DNA of 64,000 nucleotides. It comes from an uncultured Clostridia bacterium. GTDB taxonomy: Bacteria > Bacillota > Clostridia > Peptostreptococcales > Anaerovoracaceae. The translations under genes and the position numbers were made by a program. Each line of letters opens with the position of its first letter. Positions within the stretch are counted from its first letter, which is position 1. Shown here in pieces: positions 25,241 through 34,244 of the stretch. Under the pieces are notes generated by a model that had not been told where the DNA came from, ran no database searches, and was given only the letters and a program-made list of their open reading frames with translations. The stretch covers positions 1 to 64,000 of the forward strand of contig CAMYVY010000004.1 of NCBI GenBank assembly GCA_947302715.1, given 5' to 3'.

Positions 25241-25450
25241 CTATTCGTCTGCCGTAATCGTGATAACCGAATCGGGGCAAATCTTGCCACAGCTTGCACA
25301 TCCTATGCAGCTTTCCTCATCCGTGCAAAATGCAGGCATATATCCCTTGGCATTTTGCCCTTTTTCCAACGCCAAGATATGCTTTGGACAAACCGAAATA
25401 CACAGTTCGCATCCCTTGCATATATCTCTTTTGAAGCTAACATGATACAT
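25241..25450 (-). CDS. 2x[4Fe-4S] ferredoxin, delta subunit of the VOR complex
   Basis: A 69-residue polyferredoxin with two CxxCxxCxxxC clusters: CKGCELCISVCP and CIGCASCGKICP. It takes electrons from the TPP subunit and passes them to soluble ferredoxin. RBS AAGGAGG lies 6 bases before the ATG. It is the second gene of the operon, after the P-loop ATPase. Confidence 0.93.
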   Translation of the reverse strand: MYHVSFKRDICKGCELCISVCPKHILALEKGQNAKGYMPAFCTDEESCIGCASCGKICPDSVITITADE

Positions 25451-25491
25451 ATCTTGCCTCCTTCTACAGTCGTTCTATTCTCCGGACTTGC

Positions 25492-26220
25492 TCACGCAAT
25501 CTCCCAAGGTTTTCGTAAATGAAGATTAATAAAAAATACTTTCTCCTTATCAAGCTCTTCCAATTCAGCCAGCTCCGATACATCTATCAAGGAGCGACAT
25601 ACCGCATGAGCTATAACGGGAATCCCTGTCATTTGTGAAACCTCTCCGACAAGCCTTGATCCCTCTAATACATCTTCAGGTTCAGTCTTATCAAGTAAAT
25701 GTGTGTTATTTATAATTCCCGTGATTCTTAGACCCGATGCACCCTGAATGTCGTTCATATATTTGACTGTGCTTTCGGAGTTTTTTGTCTGCGGTCTGTT
25801 CCCGTTTATCACGAAGTAGACTTCCGATTTAGCTTTACTGATTTCGTCGGAATACCGGGCGAGAACCCTGGCTCCCGCAGGATCTCCGCCCGCATCTATC
25901 ACCGCATATGCGCTTTCGTCCTGAAAAATCTTTGCTATATTCCCCGGCATGTACGGTAGATCTACACCGGGGAAATCTTCTGCGCTGCAAAGCACCTCGA
26001 TATTTCTTTGCAATAAAAAATCCGCAACCTCCCTTGAACGGAAGTACGGATTCACTATATCCAAATCAACAAGGCGAACCTTGCTCGCATTTGTCATTTC
26101 GGTTTCGAAAGTGCAATCTTTGGTCGCAGCAAAGAGAAGCGCCAAATTTATCGCCAGCTCGCTCTTGCCACTGCCATAATGGCCAACCAATGTGACTATT
26201 CTGCTGTTGGGAAAAAACAT
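25492..26220 (-). CDS. P-loop ATPase of the ParA/MinD/CobQ type at the head of the VOR operon
   Basis: A 242-residue nucleotide-binding protein: IVTLVGHYGSGKSELAINLA (Walker A, residues about 6-24), VRLVDLDIVNPYFRSREV (a switch aspartate), and AVIDAGGDPAGARVLARY (a Walker-B-like region). An upstream ATG (26253) is open, but AGGGAGG lies 10 bases before the ATG at 26220. It is 41 bases upstream of the VOR ferredoxin gene and heads the same transcript. The fold suggests a metal- or cofactor-insertion or regulatory ATPase. I cannot assign a function. Conserved linkage with VOR genes in other clostridia would be informative. Confidence 0.75.
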   Translation of the reverse strand: MFFPNSRIVTLVGHYGSGKSELAINLALLFAATKDCTFETEMTNASKVRLVDLDIVNPYFRSREVADFLLQRNIEVLCSAEDFPGVDLPYMPGNIAKIFQDESAYAVIDAGGDPAGARVLARYSDEISKAKSEVYFVINGNRPQTKNSESTVKYMNDIQGASGLRITGIINNTHLLDKTEPEDVLEGSRLVGEVSQMTGIPVIAHAVCRSLIDVSELAELEELDKEKVFFINLHLRKPWEIA

Positions 26221-26267
26221 ATCGTCACCCTCCCTGCAGAAACTCACACACACTTTTCTCTACATAT

Positions 26268-26297
26268 ATTTAACTCCTTTTCTATATTATTTGTCAA
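26268..26297 (-). promoter_or_regulatory. Probable promoter of the VOR-CoA transferase-PFOR operon
   Basis: On the minus strand TTGACA (26292-26297), an 18-nt spacer and TTAAAT (26268-26273) lie about 40 nt before the ATPase start. The rest of 26298-26415 holds no gene, and I see no convincing terminator for the TlpA-like gene on its right. Confidence 0.55.
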
Positions 26298-26415
26298 TAA
26301 AATACAATATATCCGCACGCTATTTCGCTATTTTTTGTTCTGTCGCCACAAAACAATCCGCCATATGTGCTTATATATAACAATCAGCCAAATAGAGGCG
26401 TTGAATGGTAGCTCG

Positions 26416-27540
26416 CTATCCCAGCAAGCTATTCATCGTATCCTCATAGCCGTTTGGATTCGCACCAATAATTGCACTTCCTACAATTGTTCCACTTGAA
26501 TCGACAAAGTAGGTTGTTGGATACGCCTGAACGTGAATCTGTTCATTGATTCCTTCCCAGTCGATTACGTTAAGATACGTAACTCCCGTTTCCTCAATTA
26601 TCTCCTTCGCATCGGCAAGACCGGTTGCGCTGCTTCCATCCATCAGGATGCCAATTACCTGGCCTCCCTTTTCCTCGAACTTCTTGCTGAGTTCCTCTAT
26701 CTCAGGCAATTCCCCAATGCATGGTCCACACCACGAAGCCCAGCAGTTTACCATCGTATAATCTGCAGCTGCGAAGATATCCTCACTCTTAACTTCGTTT
26801 CCATCGACATCCGTGGATACAAAGGAAATTATTGCACCTTCGTCAACAGCACCCGGATCAACAGGGTCGCAATACTTGATATTCTTCTTGGCGGCCTCAA
26901 GTTCAGATATTACACCTTCATATATTGGCTTTAATTCCTCAGATATACCCTCCGGGATATCTTCCGGAGATGCTGTGTATGCGTAGAATGTATAGGCATT
27001 GCCTTCTTCATCGGTTACGGTTCCAAGCTCCTGGAGAGTGTCCGCACTATAACCTATAGTTTCTTCATACCATTTGGTCATTTCATCCGGCGGAAATACG
27101 CTCGCATCGGCTTTAAAGAAAAGGAACGCTTCCAAAAGCTGAGCCTCCGCAGCAGTGAAATCTTCTTCGTTCATGGACATTAGTTCATCATATGTAGCAG
27201 GATAAAGATATCCTTCGAAAATATACATACCCGTTTCCATCTTGCCGTCGGCATAGTAGAAATACGTTTTATCGCTGTTATCCAGATACGTCTTCGGTGT
27301 GTCTATCGCCATACCAAATTCAGAAGCATACATAATAGTCTCATCATTTGAATCGGGACTATTCAAGTAGTCTATGCTTATATCCGCTGATGTCGTTTCA
27401 ATTTTAAGGGATGCATCGTCGCTCGCAGAACTGTCGGCGGCATTCGTCGAATTTCCGCTTCCTCCTCCGGAACTGCTTCCGCAAGCCGTAACAAACAGCA
27501 TCATCATAACCAATGCAATAACCAAAAACCTCTTTTTCAT
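26416..27540 (-). CDS. TlpA-like thioredoxin-domain lipoprotein
   Basis: A 374-residue exported lipoprotein. The signal ends in the lipobox LFVTAC (Cys20), followed by a Ser/Gly linker. Residues about 45-225 are an unassigned acidic domain with a repeated FFKADASVFPPDEMTKW-like helix pattern. Residues about 235-374 are a TlpA/ResA thioredoxin domain with the active site WASWCGPC (about 265) and the cis-proline segment VQAYPTTYF. It should reduce disulfides or methionine sulfoxide partners at the outer membrane face. RBS AAGGAG is present. It follows a NapH-like ferredoxin membrane protein and a CD1871A-type peptide, which suggests electrons are passed to it across the membrane. Confidence 0.87.
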   Translation of the reverse strand: MKKRFLVIALVMMMLFVTACGSSSGGGSGNSTNAADSSASDDASLKIETTSADISIDYLNSPDSNDETIMYASEFGMAIDTPKTYLDNSDKTYFYYADGKMETGMYIFEGYLYPATYDELMSMNEEDFTAAEAQLLEAFLFFKADASVFPPDEMTKWYEETIGYSADTLQELGTVTDEEGNAYTFYAYTASPEDIPEGISEELKPIYEGVISELEAAKKNIKYCDPVDPGAVDEGAIISFVSTDVDGNEVKSEDIFAAADYTMVNCWASWCGPCIGELPEIEELSKKFEEKGGQVIGILMDGSSATGLADAKEIIEETGVTYLNVIDWEGINEQIHVQAYPTTYFVDSSGTIVGSAIIGANPNGYEDTMNSLLG

Positions 27541-27614
27541 CTCTTCTCCTTCATTTTGCTTGATTCAAAATACTTATTCATATTCATTGTAGATATATAT
27601 ATATGCAAATTCTT

Positions 27615-28511
27615 CTATGCGTTTTCTTGAACAGTCTCGTTTACGTTGGCGCTTGCACCCTTCTTTAAGAACGACATCGATAGCGCGCTCACCGGGCAGG
27701 CGCTTACGCATTCTCCACAGCGTATGCATTCCGCGCTTGACGGAGTTTTGCTCGGGTCCACCTGCATTCTGCAAACCTTGGCGCAGGCACCACATTCCGT
27801 GCAGGCATCCTTGTCGCACCTAAGCTGCAGGAAGCTGAACTTATGAAACAGTCCGTAGAAGGCGCCGAGCGGGCAAACGTATTTGCAGAATGGACGATTT
27901 ATAAAAATCGACGCTGCAATCATCACCAACAAAATCGCCAACTTCCATGCGTATAGAAAATGCGCGGCAGGTCTCATCGCTTCATTTAGGATTAGTAGAG
28001 GAATGCCACCCTCAAACATCCCTACGGGGCAAACCCATTTACAGAAATATGGGAAGCTCACTCCAAATTCGTCTCTCAATATTATCGGAAGAAGCACCAC
28101 GAAAACCGCTAGGAAAACATATTTAAGCTTACGCAGTATTTTATCCACCCTTTCGGGAACCGTGAACTTCTTCGTAGGAATCATGTAGAGCAGCTCTTGT
28201 ACCAATCCAAACGCGCAGAGCCAGCCGCAGATGAATCTGCCAACCAAAATTCCGATAAGACTTAGATACCCAATTACGTAGAATGCAAACTTCGGATGTC
28301 TGGCGCCGAATATCGATTGCATGGCGCCAATAGGACAAGCTCCCAATGCCCCGGGACACGAATAGCAATTCATCCCCGGAACACAGAATCTTTTTAGAGG
28401 ACCTTCGTAAATTTTACCGGTCAAAAATCCGGACAGGTGTCCGTTGGTAGCAAGCGCATTAAGCGCCTGAACCGCTTTTCTTATTCTCTTCTGTTTCTTT
28501 AAATTGCCCAT
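27615..28511 (-). CDS. NapH/YccM-like membrane protein with cytosolic [4Fe-4S] clusters
   Basis: A 298-residue protein: about five transmembrane segments, with the membrane cysteine motifs CGWLCAFG, CKWVCPVG and CKYVCPLG that define the NapH/CcoG-like family, an N-terminal CYSCPGALGACPIG motif, and a C-terminal double ferredoxin (CTECGACAKVC and CIRCGECVSACP). It probably moves electrons from the cytosol across the membrane. It starts 3 bases after the stop of the 48-residue CXXC peptide gene. The 74 bases to the TlpA gene contain an (AT)n run. Confidence 0.88.
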   Translation of the reverse strand: MGNLKKQKRIRKAVQALNALATNGHLSGFLTGKIYEGPLKRFCVPGMNCYSCPGALGACPIGAMQSIFGARHPKFAFYVIGYLSLIGILVGRFICGWLCAFGLVQELLYMIPTKKFTVPERVDKILRKLKYVFLAVFVVLLPIILRDEFGVSFPYFCKWVCPVGMFEGGIPLLILNEAMRPAAHFLYAWKLAILLVMIAASIFINRPFCKYVCPLGAFYGLFHKFSFLQLRCDKDACTECGACAKVCRMQVDPSKTPSSAECIRCGECVSACPVSALSMSFLKKGASANVNETVQENA

Positions 28512-28514
28512 CGT

Positions 28515-28661
28515 TTAGCCTATCCCAATGCATTCCATGCAAATCGCAGCGGCCTTGCGAAAGACCGTCTCCGCTTCTCCCCTATATATGCCAAAAATCA
28601 TCGCAGCGGCCGCGCAGACAAGAACGATGTATTTTAAATATTTACTGACAAATAGTTTCAT
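28515..28661 (-). CDS. CD1871A-family small CXXC membrane peptide
   Basis: A 48-residue protein that begins MKLFVSKYLKYIVLV, has one transmembrane helix (about residues 9-25), then IYRGEAETVFRKAAAICMEC and ends IGIG. The ICMECIGIG ending is the hallmark of the CD1871A family, which I know as neighbours of 4Fe-4S membrane proteins in Clostridia. The role is unknown; its cysteine pair could accept electrons from the NapH-like protein. The start codon is directly joined to a GAGATA repeat tract that also supplies the ribosome binding site. It is the first gene of a three-gene redox module. Confidence 0.87.
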   Translation of the reverse strand: MKLFVSKYLKYIVLVCAAAAMIFGIYRGEAETVFRKAAAICMECIGIG

Positions 28662-28695
28662 CTCTATCTCTATCTCTATCTCTATCTCTATCTCT
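28661..28695. repeat. Hexanucleotide repeat forming the ribosome-binding region of the CXXC peptide
   Basis: TCTCTA x5 plus TCTCT on the plus strand, read as GAGATA units on the mRNA and ending at the ATG (28661). Unit gain or loss would not change the frame but would shift the upstream promoter. Every unit keeps a GAGA core near the start codon. Confidence 0.9.
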
Positions 28696-28716
28696 TTTAC
28701 TACAAACTATAGACTA

Positions 28717-30078
28717 TCACTCTTCGTTATCCTTATCGCCTTTTCCGATACGATTCGCTGCGCGTTTTGCTTCCTTCCATGCCTTGATTTTTTCAAGTCT
28801 CTCTTTGTAACGCGCTTCGTTCCCCTGGGTCGTCGGATAATAGTATTCCGTCCCCTTAAGAGATTCAGGCAGACATTCCATCTCCGTCATTTTCTCTTCG
28901 AAATTATGAGCATACTTATATCCCTTACCATAATCAAGTTCCTTCATAAGCCTTGTCGGAGCATTTCTTATGTGAAGCGGCACCGGTTCGTCAAGCTCAT
29001 TAAGCGCATCCTGTTTAGCAAGCATATATGCGACATCCATGGCATTCGATTTTGGTGACATAGCCATATATACCACAGCTTCCGTAAGATTAACCGAGCA
29101 TTCCGGCATTCCGATAAAGTGACATGCCTGATACGCACTAACCGCAACATCCAGCGCTCTTGCATCTGCAAGCCCAATGTCTTCACTCGCAAAGCGAACA
29201 ACGCGGCGTGCTATATATAGAGGGTCTTCTCCGGCTTCAAGCATTCTCGCAAGCCAGTATACGGAAGCATCAGGATCGGAATTCCTCATGGACTTATGAA
29301 GAGCCGAAATCAGGTTGTAGTGCTCTTCTCCATTCTTGTCATAAAGAAGCGATTTCTTCGATACGCATTGCTCAAAGGTTTCGTCGGTTACTCTAACCGT
29401 TCCCTTGTCGTCTACATCGCCATTTAAGATAACCATGTCCAGAGTCGAAAGAGCAACACGCGCATCACCGTTCGAGAACTTCGCTATTTTGTAGAGCATC
29501 TCTTCGTCAATCTCGATGTCCTGTTCTCCAAATCCGCGTTCATCCTTCATGGCGTTATCAAGAAGTCTCTTAACTTCGTCGGGTGTCAATGCCTGAAGTA
29601 CGAAAACCTTGCACCTGGATAAAAGAGCGTTGTTGACTTCAAATGATGGATTCTCTGTTGTCGCACCAATCAAAATGATGCTTCCCTTTTCAACAAATGG
29701 AAGGAAGGCGTCCTGCTGGGCTTTATTGAACCTATGAATCTCGTCGACGAAAACGATGGTCTTTTCTCCGAACCGGCGGTTTTCCTCGGCTTTCTGCATA
29801 ACCGCGCGGATGTCCTTGATGCTGCTGTTCACAGCAGAAAAATCAATGAATGCCGCCTTTGTTCGATTGGCGATTATGCGAGCGAGCGTTGTCTTTCCGA
29901 CGCCCGGAGGCCCCCAAAAAATCATCGAGGAAATCTGGTCATTTTCGATCAGGCGACGAAGGACCTTCCCATTGCCGAGGAGATGATTCTGTCCTACATA
30001 TTCATCCAAGTCCCTCGGCCGCATCCTGGCAGCCAAAGGCTGTGGAACCCGGTTTTCAAATAAAGTCATCTGGTCCAT
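28717..30078 (-). CDS. rarA: Replication-associated recombination ATPase RarA (MgsA)
   Basis: A 453-residue AAA+ ATPase related to clamp loaders: N-terminal MRPRDLDEYVGQNHLLG, Walker A GPPGVGKTTLARIIA (about 55), Walker B FVDEIHRFNKAQQD, sensor ATTENPSFEVN, and the C-terminal tetramerisation region with MPECSVNLTEAVVYMAMSPKSN. It acts at stalled forks with SSB. Two starts are possible (30078 or the ATG of MTLFENR at 30069); neither has a strong ribosome binding site. It lies 14 bases after the NagZ-like lipoprotein gene and may be read with it. Confidence 0.95.
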   Translation of the reverse strand: MDQMTLFENRVPQPLAARMRPRDLDEYVGQNHLLGNGKVLRRLIENDQISSMIFWGPPGVGKTTLARIIANRTKAAFIDFSAVNSSIKDIRAVMQKAEENRRFGEKTIVFVDEIHRFNKAQQDAFLPFVEKGSIILIGATTENPSFEVNNALLSRCKVFVLQALTPDEVKRLLDNAMKDERGFGEQDIEIDEEMLYKIAKFSNGDARVALSTLDMVILNGDVDDKGTVRVTDETFEQCVSKKSLLYDKNGEEHYNLISALHKSMRNSDPDASVYWLARMLEAGEDPLYIARRVVRFASEDIGLADARALDVAVSAYQACHFIGMPECSVNLTEAVVYMAMSPKSNAMDVAYMLAKQDALNELDEPVPLHIRNAPTRLMKELDYGKGYKYAHNFEEKMTEMECLPESLKGTEYYYPTTQGNEARYKERLEKIKAWKEAKRAANRIGKGDKDNEE

Positions 30079-30092
30079 AAAATCACACTGTT

Positions 30093-32036
30093 TTAGAGTC
30101 CAAATCCTCTCTCGTAAAGTATTTCATCAGAATAAGTATAATCATCGTTTAACTTCGGAATATCAATCGGAAGCTTTCCGTTATAACTACCGGAAAAAAC
30201 AGCATAGATTACAGCAGGAATGTTCGGACCGTATTCACGGGTGTCGCCCGTAAAGTCGCTCGGGATCTCTGCCATGCCTCTTGCACCATAACAAGCAAGA
30301 ATAGCATCGGCCTCCTGGAATGCCGCAACATCATAGGGAAGCTGAGCGCTGATTATAATACATTTCTTTCCCTTGCCGTGAGCGGCTTCCATCAGCTTAT
30401 GCAAGAAGTCTGTCAACACTCCATCTTCATTGGCCGGATTGAGTTCCGAAAGTCCATACATCGCAGAGACGCCAATTATGACATCCGCCTCATCCGCAAT
30501 CGCATTGACATCCCATGCGGTGATATCGCCATAACAAATCGCAGTGATGCTGTCATCCGCATTTATTATTCCATCAGCCAAAAGTTTTTGTGCCGCATAG
30601 GTAATCGAATTCATTTCGGAATTATAGGGAACCGCAATGGCGACCTTGCTCCCCTCCTGAACAAGGGGACCTGCGCCGTTATTTTCATCCTTGACCAAGG
30701 TGATTCCTGCGAGGGCCGCATACCATTCCGTATCATGATTTACTTCACTTCCCACTTCCTTGGCTGCCTCAGACTCATCCAGCTCCGTAATCTCCGATGA
30801 AAGGATTCCGTACTTCACCTTCAATTCAACAATTCTACGAACCGACTCATCGATACGTTCCTTGGGAATGTCTCCGCTTTCTACCATAGCGGCAATTCCT
30901 TTGATGTATTCATCAAGGTCTTTTCCGGCATCCTCAACGCGGGCGGTTATGGGCATAAGCAACATATCAACTCCGGCATTAATAGCAAGCCTCGCTGCAT
31001 CCATTCTGTCAAAGTGATTAGCGATTGCGCCCATATCCATTCCATCGGTAATCACCACACCATTATAACCGAATTCCCCACGGAGAAGGTCCGTTACAAT
31101 CGTCTTGGACAGCGTTGCCGGAAGGCTTATATCCTCGCCCGTTTCCTTGGACTTGTATGTTTCCTTTTCAATCTCCGGGTATTGGATGTGCGCCGTCATT
31201 ATCATCTCGGCATCTGCCGCCGCTTCCTGGAATGGAATAAGTTCAAGCGATTTAATCTCATCAAGAGTTTTGTTTACGCACGGTAAGCCTGTATGGCTAT
31301 CCGTATCAGTGTCTCCATGCCCCGGGAAATGCTTGAGAACGGGAATAATATCGTAGCCACGAAGTTCCTCGGAGAAGATTTTGCCGAATTCGCCAACGAC
31401 TTCCGGATCATCAGAGAAAGAACGTGTTCCGATTATTGGATTTCTCGGGTTGTTGTTGACGTCCATCACCGGTGCAAAGTTCATATTGAAGCCCTGCGCT
31501 CTTAACTCGGAACCGATTACTCCGGCGACATTCCTGACATGGCCTGCGTCACCCGTTGCACCAAGAATCATATTCCCCGGCATTTGAGTCCCTGTGGTAA
31601 GTCGAGTTACTACTCCACCCTCTTGGTCAATCGCCATAAAGAGCCCGGTTTCGAATCCTGCATCACGGTTTGCAGCCTGCATGTCGTTTATCAGCTTTGT
31701 CGTCTGCGAAGCGTTTTCAACATTCTCGTAGAAGAGAATAATTCCGCCGAGCGGATACTTTCCGATGACGCCTTTTAATTCATCAGTCATCTCAAAGACA
31801 TTATCCGGCTCCTCCGGATTTCCCTGAGATCTAAATGCAGGTATAAGCATCTGCGCAATCTTCTGCTCGATTGTCATCTTGTCTATAATAAGGTCTGCAT
31901 CATCAGGAGCCGGAACACCCGGATCTTCTCCGGGGTCATCATTCGTTTCATTCGTGCCGCAGCCTGTCGCAAACAACATTACCCCCATTACCATTATTAA
32001 CAAAACAGCAATCGTCCTTGTTTTTAAAAACCTCAT
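30093..32036 (-). CDS. Glycoside hydrolase family 3 lipoprotein (NagZ-like beta-N-acetylhexosaminidase)
   Basis: A 647-residue exported lipoprotein with the lipobox MLFATGC, followed by an acidic linker. Residues about 45-395 are a GH3 barrel: IDQEGGVVTRL, LKHFPGHGDTDTDSHTGLP (the NagZ KHFPGHG loop) and ITDGMDMGAIANHF with the nucleophile Asp. Residues about 430-647 are a GH3 C-terminal domain. It would remove GlcNAc from muropeptides or glycans at the cell surface. The upstream ATG at 32054 lacks a site; AGGAGA precedes 32036. A paralogue with CWB2 repeats lies directly upstream. Confidence 0.9.
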   Translation of the reverse strand: MRFLKTRTIAVLLIMVMGVMLFATGCGTNETNDDPGEDPGVPAPDDADLIIDKMTIEQKIAQMLIPAFRSQGNPEEPDNVFEMTDELKGVIGKYPLGGIILFYENVENASQTTKLINDMQAANRDAGFETGLFMAIDQEGGVVTRLTTGTQMPGNMILGATGDAGHVRNVAGVIGSELRAQGFNMNFAPVMDVNNNPRNPIIGTRSFSDDPEVVGEFGKIFSEELRGYDIIPVLKHFPGHGDTDTDSHTGLPCVNKTLDEIKSLELIPFQEAAADAEMIMTAHIQYPEIEKETYKSKETGEDISLPATLSKTIVTDLLRGEFGYNGVVITDGMDMGAIANHFDRMDAARLAINAGVDMLLMPITARVEDAGKDLDEYIKGIAAMVESGDIPKERIDESVRRIVELKVKYGILSSEITELDESEAAKEVGSEVNHDTEWYAALAGITLVKDENNGAGPLVQEGSKVAIAVPYNSEMNSITYAAQKLLADGIINADDSITAICYGDITAWDVNAIADEADVIIGVSAMYGLSELNPANEDGVLTDFLHKLMEAAHGKGKKCIIISAQLPYDVAAFQEADAILACYGARGMAEIPSDFTGDTREYGPNIPAVIYAVFSGSYNGKLPIDIPKLNDDYTYSDEILYERGFGL

Positions 32037-32083
32037 AGCACTCAATCTCCTCACTATCTCTATCTTGCCCCGGATACCCCGGA

Positions 32084-34207
32084 CTAATCTTCAAGCATCT
32101 TGATTTTAACCTTAATGATTCGCCTTAGCGACTCGTCGACTCTGCTCTCCGGAATCTCGCCATTTCTAACTGCTCTTAAAATTGCGTTAAAGCAAGAGTC
32201 AAGATCATCCGATATCAACATCAAGTCCGCACCGGCCTTGAAAGCATTAAGGACCGCTTCATCGCTATCATAAACATTTGCAATCGCGCCCATATCAAGT
32301 GCGTCGGTGATTATTATTCCCTTATACCCAAGTTCTCCACGCAGCAGGTCCTTCATGATAACAGACGACATCGATGCCGGAGTATTATTTCCAATCACAT
32401 TCGGAAGCGAAATGTGCGCAACCATTATGAATTCCGCACCCTGATTTACTGCATCCTTAAACGGGATTAACTCTGCCTTCATAAGCTGAGTCTTCGTTTT
32501 ATTCGTATAGGCATATCCCTCATGAGTGTCACCGACCGTTGCACCATGTCCGGGGAAGTGTTTGTATGTAGCATACACTCCGTTTTCGGCAAGCCCCTTC
32601 GCAAACGCAATGCTCATCGCACTGACGAGTTTAGGGTCGGACCCGAATGACCTGTACTTGACGATATAGTTATCGGGATTTGTAAGCACATCCGCCACAG
32701 GAGCAAAATCAACATTGAAGCCAAGGTTATTCAGGTATTTGCCTATGTATTTTCCTATGGAACTTGCCAGATTCACATCGCCGGTTGCTCCAACCTCGGA
32801 CATATCCTGAATATATTCTACCTCGGGGAAGCCGCGATTGTTTGCTATTCTCGCAACCGTGCCACCTTCTTCATCAACACATGTAAACATCGGAAGTCCA
32901 ACTCTATCCATCGTATACTTCTGAGTATTACTTAGCATTGTCTTGGTTTGGCTGGCATTCTCCAAGTTAAGATCCTTATATATTATTCCACCGACGGGAA
33001 CTCTGTTTATCGACTCCTTCGTCATTTCTCCGGCCATCGTCACCGGACCTGCTCCCGTCAAGGCCTCCGGCGTTACGACAAAGAGCTGCGCGACTTTATC
33101 CGCAAGCGTCATTTCAGCAAGCTTCTTCTCGACTTTTTCATCAAGCTCAGAGTCACCGCCTTTACTGTCATCATCCGAATCGGATTGGCCGTTTATAACT
33201 TTGTTCACTGTCGCATCCGATACTGCTCCGGTTCCTCCTATGGTGATAACTCTTGATATTTTCACGTCCTCTTTAAAGGCGTTTGCGTGCTTCCAATTAT
33301 CACCGGATACGAGGACTATCGGGCTATCATAGTGCATGGCAAGTGGCGCTCCTGAAAGCCCGTCGGGGAACGTCCTTCCATTCACCAACGTAAGCGTATC
33401 CGGGTTTTGATAGAATCTTCTCATTATAGCATCTGATGTGCCATATCTATTGTCACCGTAAACGCGTTCGACAGATCCATAGACACGGAGCTCCTCCGCC
33501 ACGGTCTCCGGGACAGCATAAGTTCCACCAAGGATATAGAAGTTTCTGATTCCGCTATATGCAATCCAGTAAATTTGTTCGCTGGTCAGCTTGCCGTTTC
33601 TGGTGAGCATCATCGGCATTCCGACGGCCGAACCGGACAGGCTGTCAGCAAAACCTTCAGCAGTTGCAATAAGAAGGCCTTTTGCTCCTTCTCCGCATTC
33701 CCTCAATATTTCAAGATTTGTGCCCAACGCATTATCGCCGGCAAGTCTTTTTACGTTGAAGTTCTGCGCCTTGAGCCACTCCTCGTATTCGTTTCTAATT
33801 ACGCTTGCTCCACCAAGCAAATAAACCGTGCCCTCAGGATTCATGTGGCTGCTTATGTAGGCAGTAGCTCTCTCTTCCTGCCCTTTGTTTATAAGCATCA
33901 AAGGTGCATCCTTTACCTTAGCAAGGTATCCGCCTGAAAGAGCATCCGGGAAATTACCGCCATATGCGAGAACCACATTGTCAAAGGTTCCGTCCAGCTC
34001 ATAGAGTTCCTCTGCAATAGCAAAGGACGTATCGTACCTGGTATTTCCCCAATACCTCAGACTCTCGATTTCGTCCGCGATATCGGACGCATTAGACTGT
34101 TCTTCCTCTTCAGCGTAAGCAGCGTAGCTTACTCCTCCTATCGGCGTTATAATAAGGCATACCATGACGATAAAAGCTATCGCTATACTTAGTCCTTTTT
34201 TAAACAT
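32084..34207 (-). CDS. Cell-wall-anchored GH3 glycosidase with three CWB2 repeats
   Basis: A 707-residue secreted protein. A signal peptide (1-32) is followed by three CWB2 repeats (about 48-140, 142-235 and 237-335), each with the pattern R-[YL]-x-T-[SN] and YLLGG/YILGG/ITIGG, which bind anionic wall polymers. Residues about 350-707 are a GH3 barrel with VDEEGGTVARI, KHFPGHGATVGDTHEGY and ITDALDMGAIANVY. Its function is probably wall N-acetylglucosaminidase activity, held at the wall non-covalently. It shares about the same catalytic motifs with the downstream lipoprotein paralogue but lacks that protein's C-terminal domain. Confidence 0.9.
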   Translation of the reverse strand: MFKKGLSIAIAFIVMVCLIITPIGGVSYAAYAEEEEQSNASDIADEIESLRYWGNTRYDTSFAIAEELYELDGTFDNVVLAYGGNFPDALSGGYLAKVKDAPLMLINKGQEERATAYISSHMNPEGTVYLLGGASVIRNEYEEWLKAQNFNVKRLAGDNALGTNLEILRECGEGAKGLLIATAEGFADSLSGSAVGMPMMLTRNGKLTSEQIYWIAYSGIRNFYILGGTYAVPETVAEELRVYGSVERVYGDNRYGTSDAIMRRFYQNPDTLTLVNGRTFPDGLSGAPLAMHYDSPIVLVSGDNWKHANAFKEDVKISRVITIGGTGAVSDATVNKVINGQSDSDDDSKGGDSELDEKVEKKLAEMTLADKVAQLFVVTPEALTGAGPVTMAGEMTKESINRVPVGGIIYKDLNLENASQTKTMLSNTQKYTMDRVGLPMFTCVDEEGGTVARIANNRGFPEVEYIQDMSEVGATGDVNLASSIGKYIGKYLNNLGFNVDFAPVADVLTNPDNYIVKYRSFGSDPKLVSAMSIAFAKGLAENGVYATYKHFPGHGATVGDTHEGYAYTNKTKTQLMKAELIPFKDAVNQGAEFIMVAHISLPNVIGNNTPASMSSVIMKDLLRGELGYKGIIITDALDMGAIANVYDSDEAVLNAFKAGADLMLISDDLDSCFNAILRAVRNGEIPESRVDESLRRIIKVKIKMLED

Positions 34208-34244
34208 AATTCATCACCACTCTATCCATTATCAATTGAAACCC

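Noticed and set aside
26659..27819. Extra frames around the ferredoxin-rich genes (for example 27574-27819)
   Set aside because: Out-of-frame shadows of the NapH-like gene.
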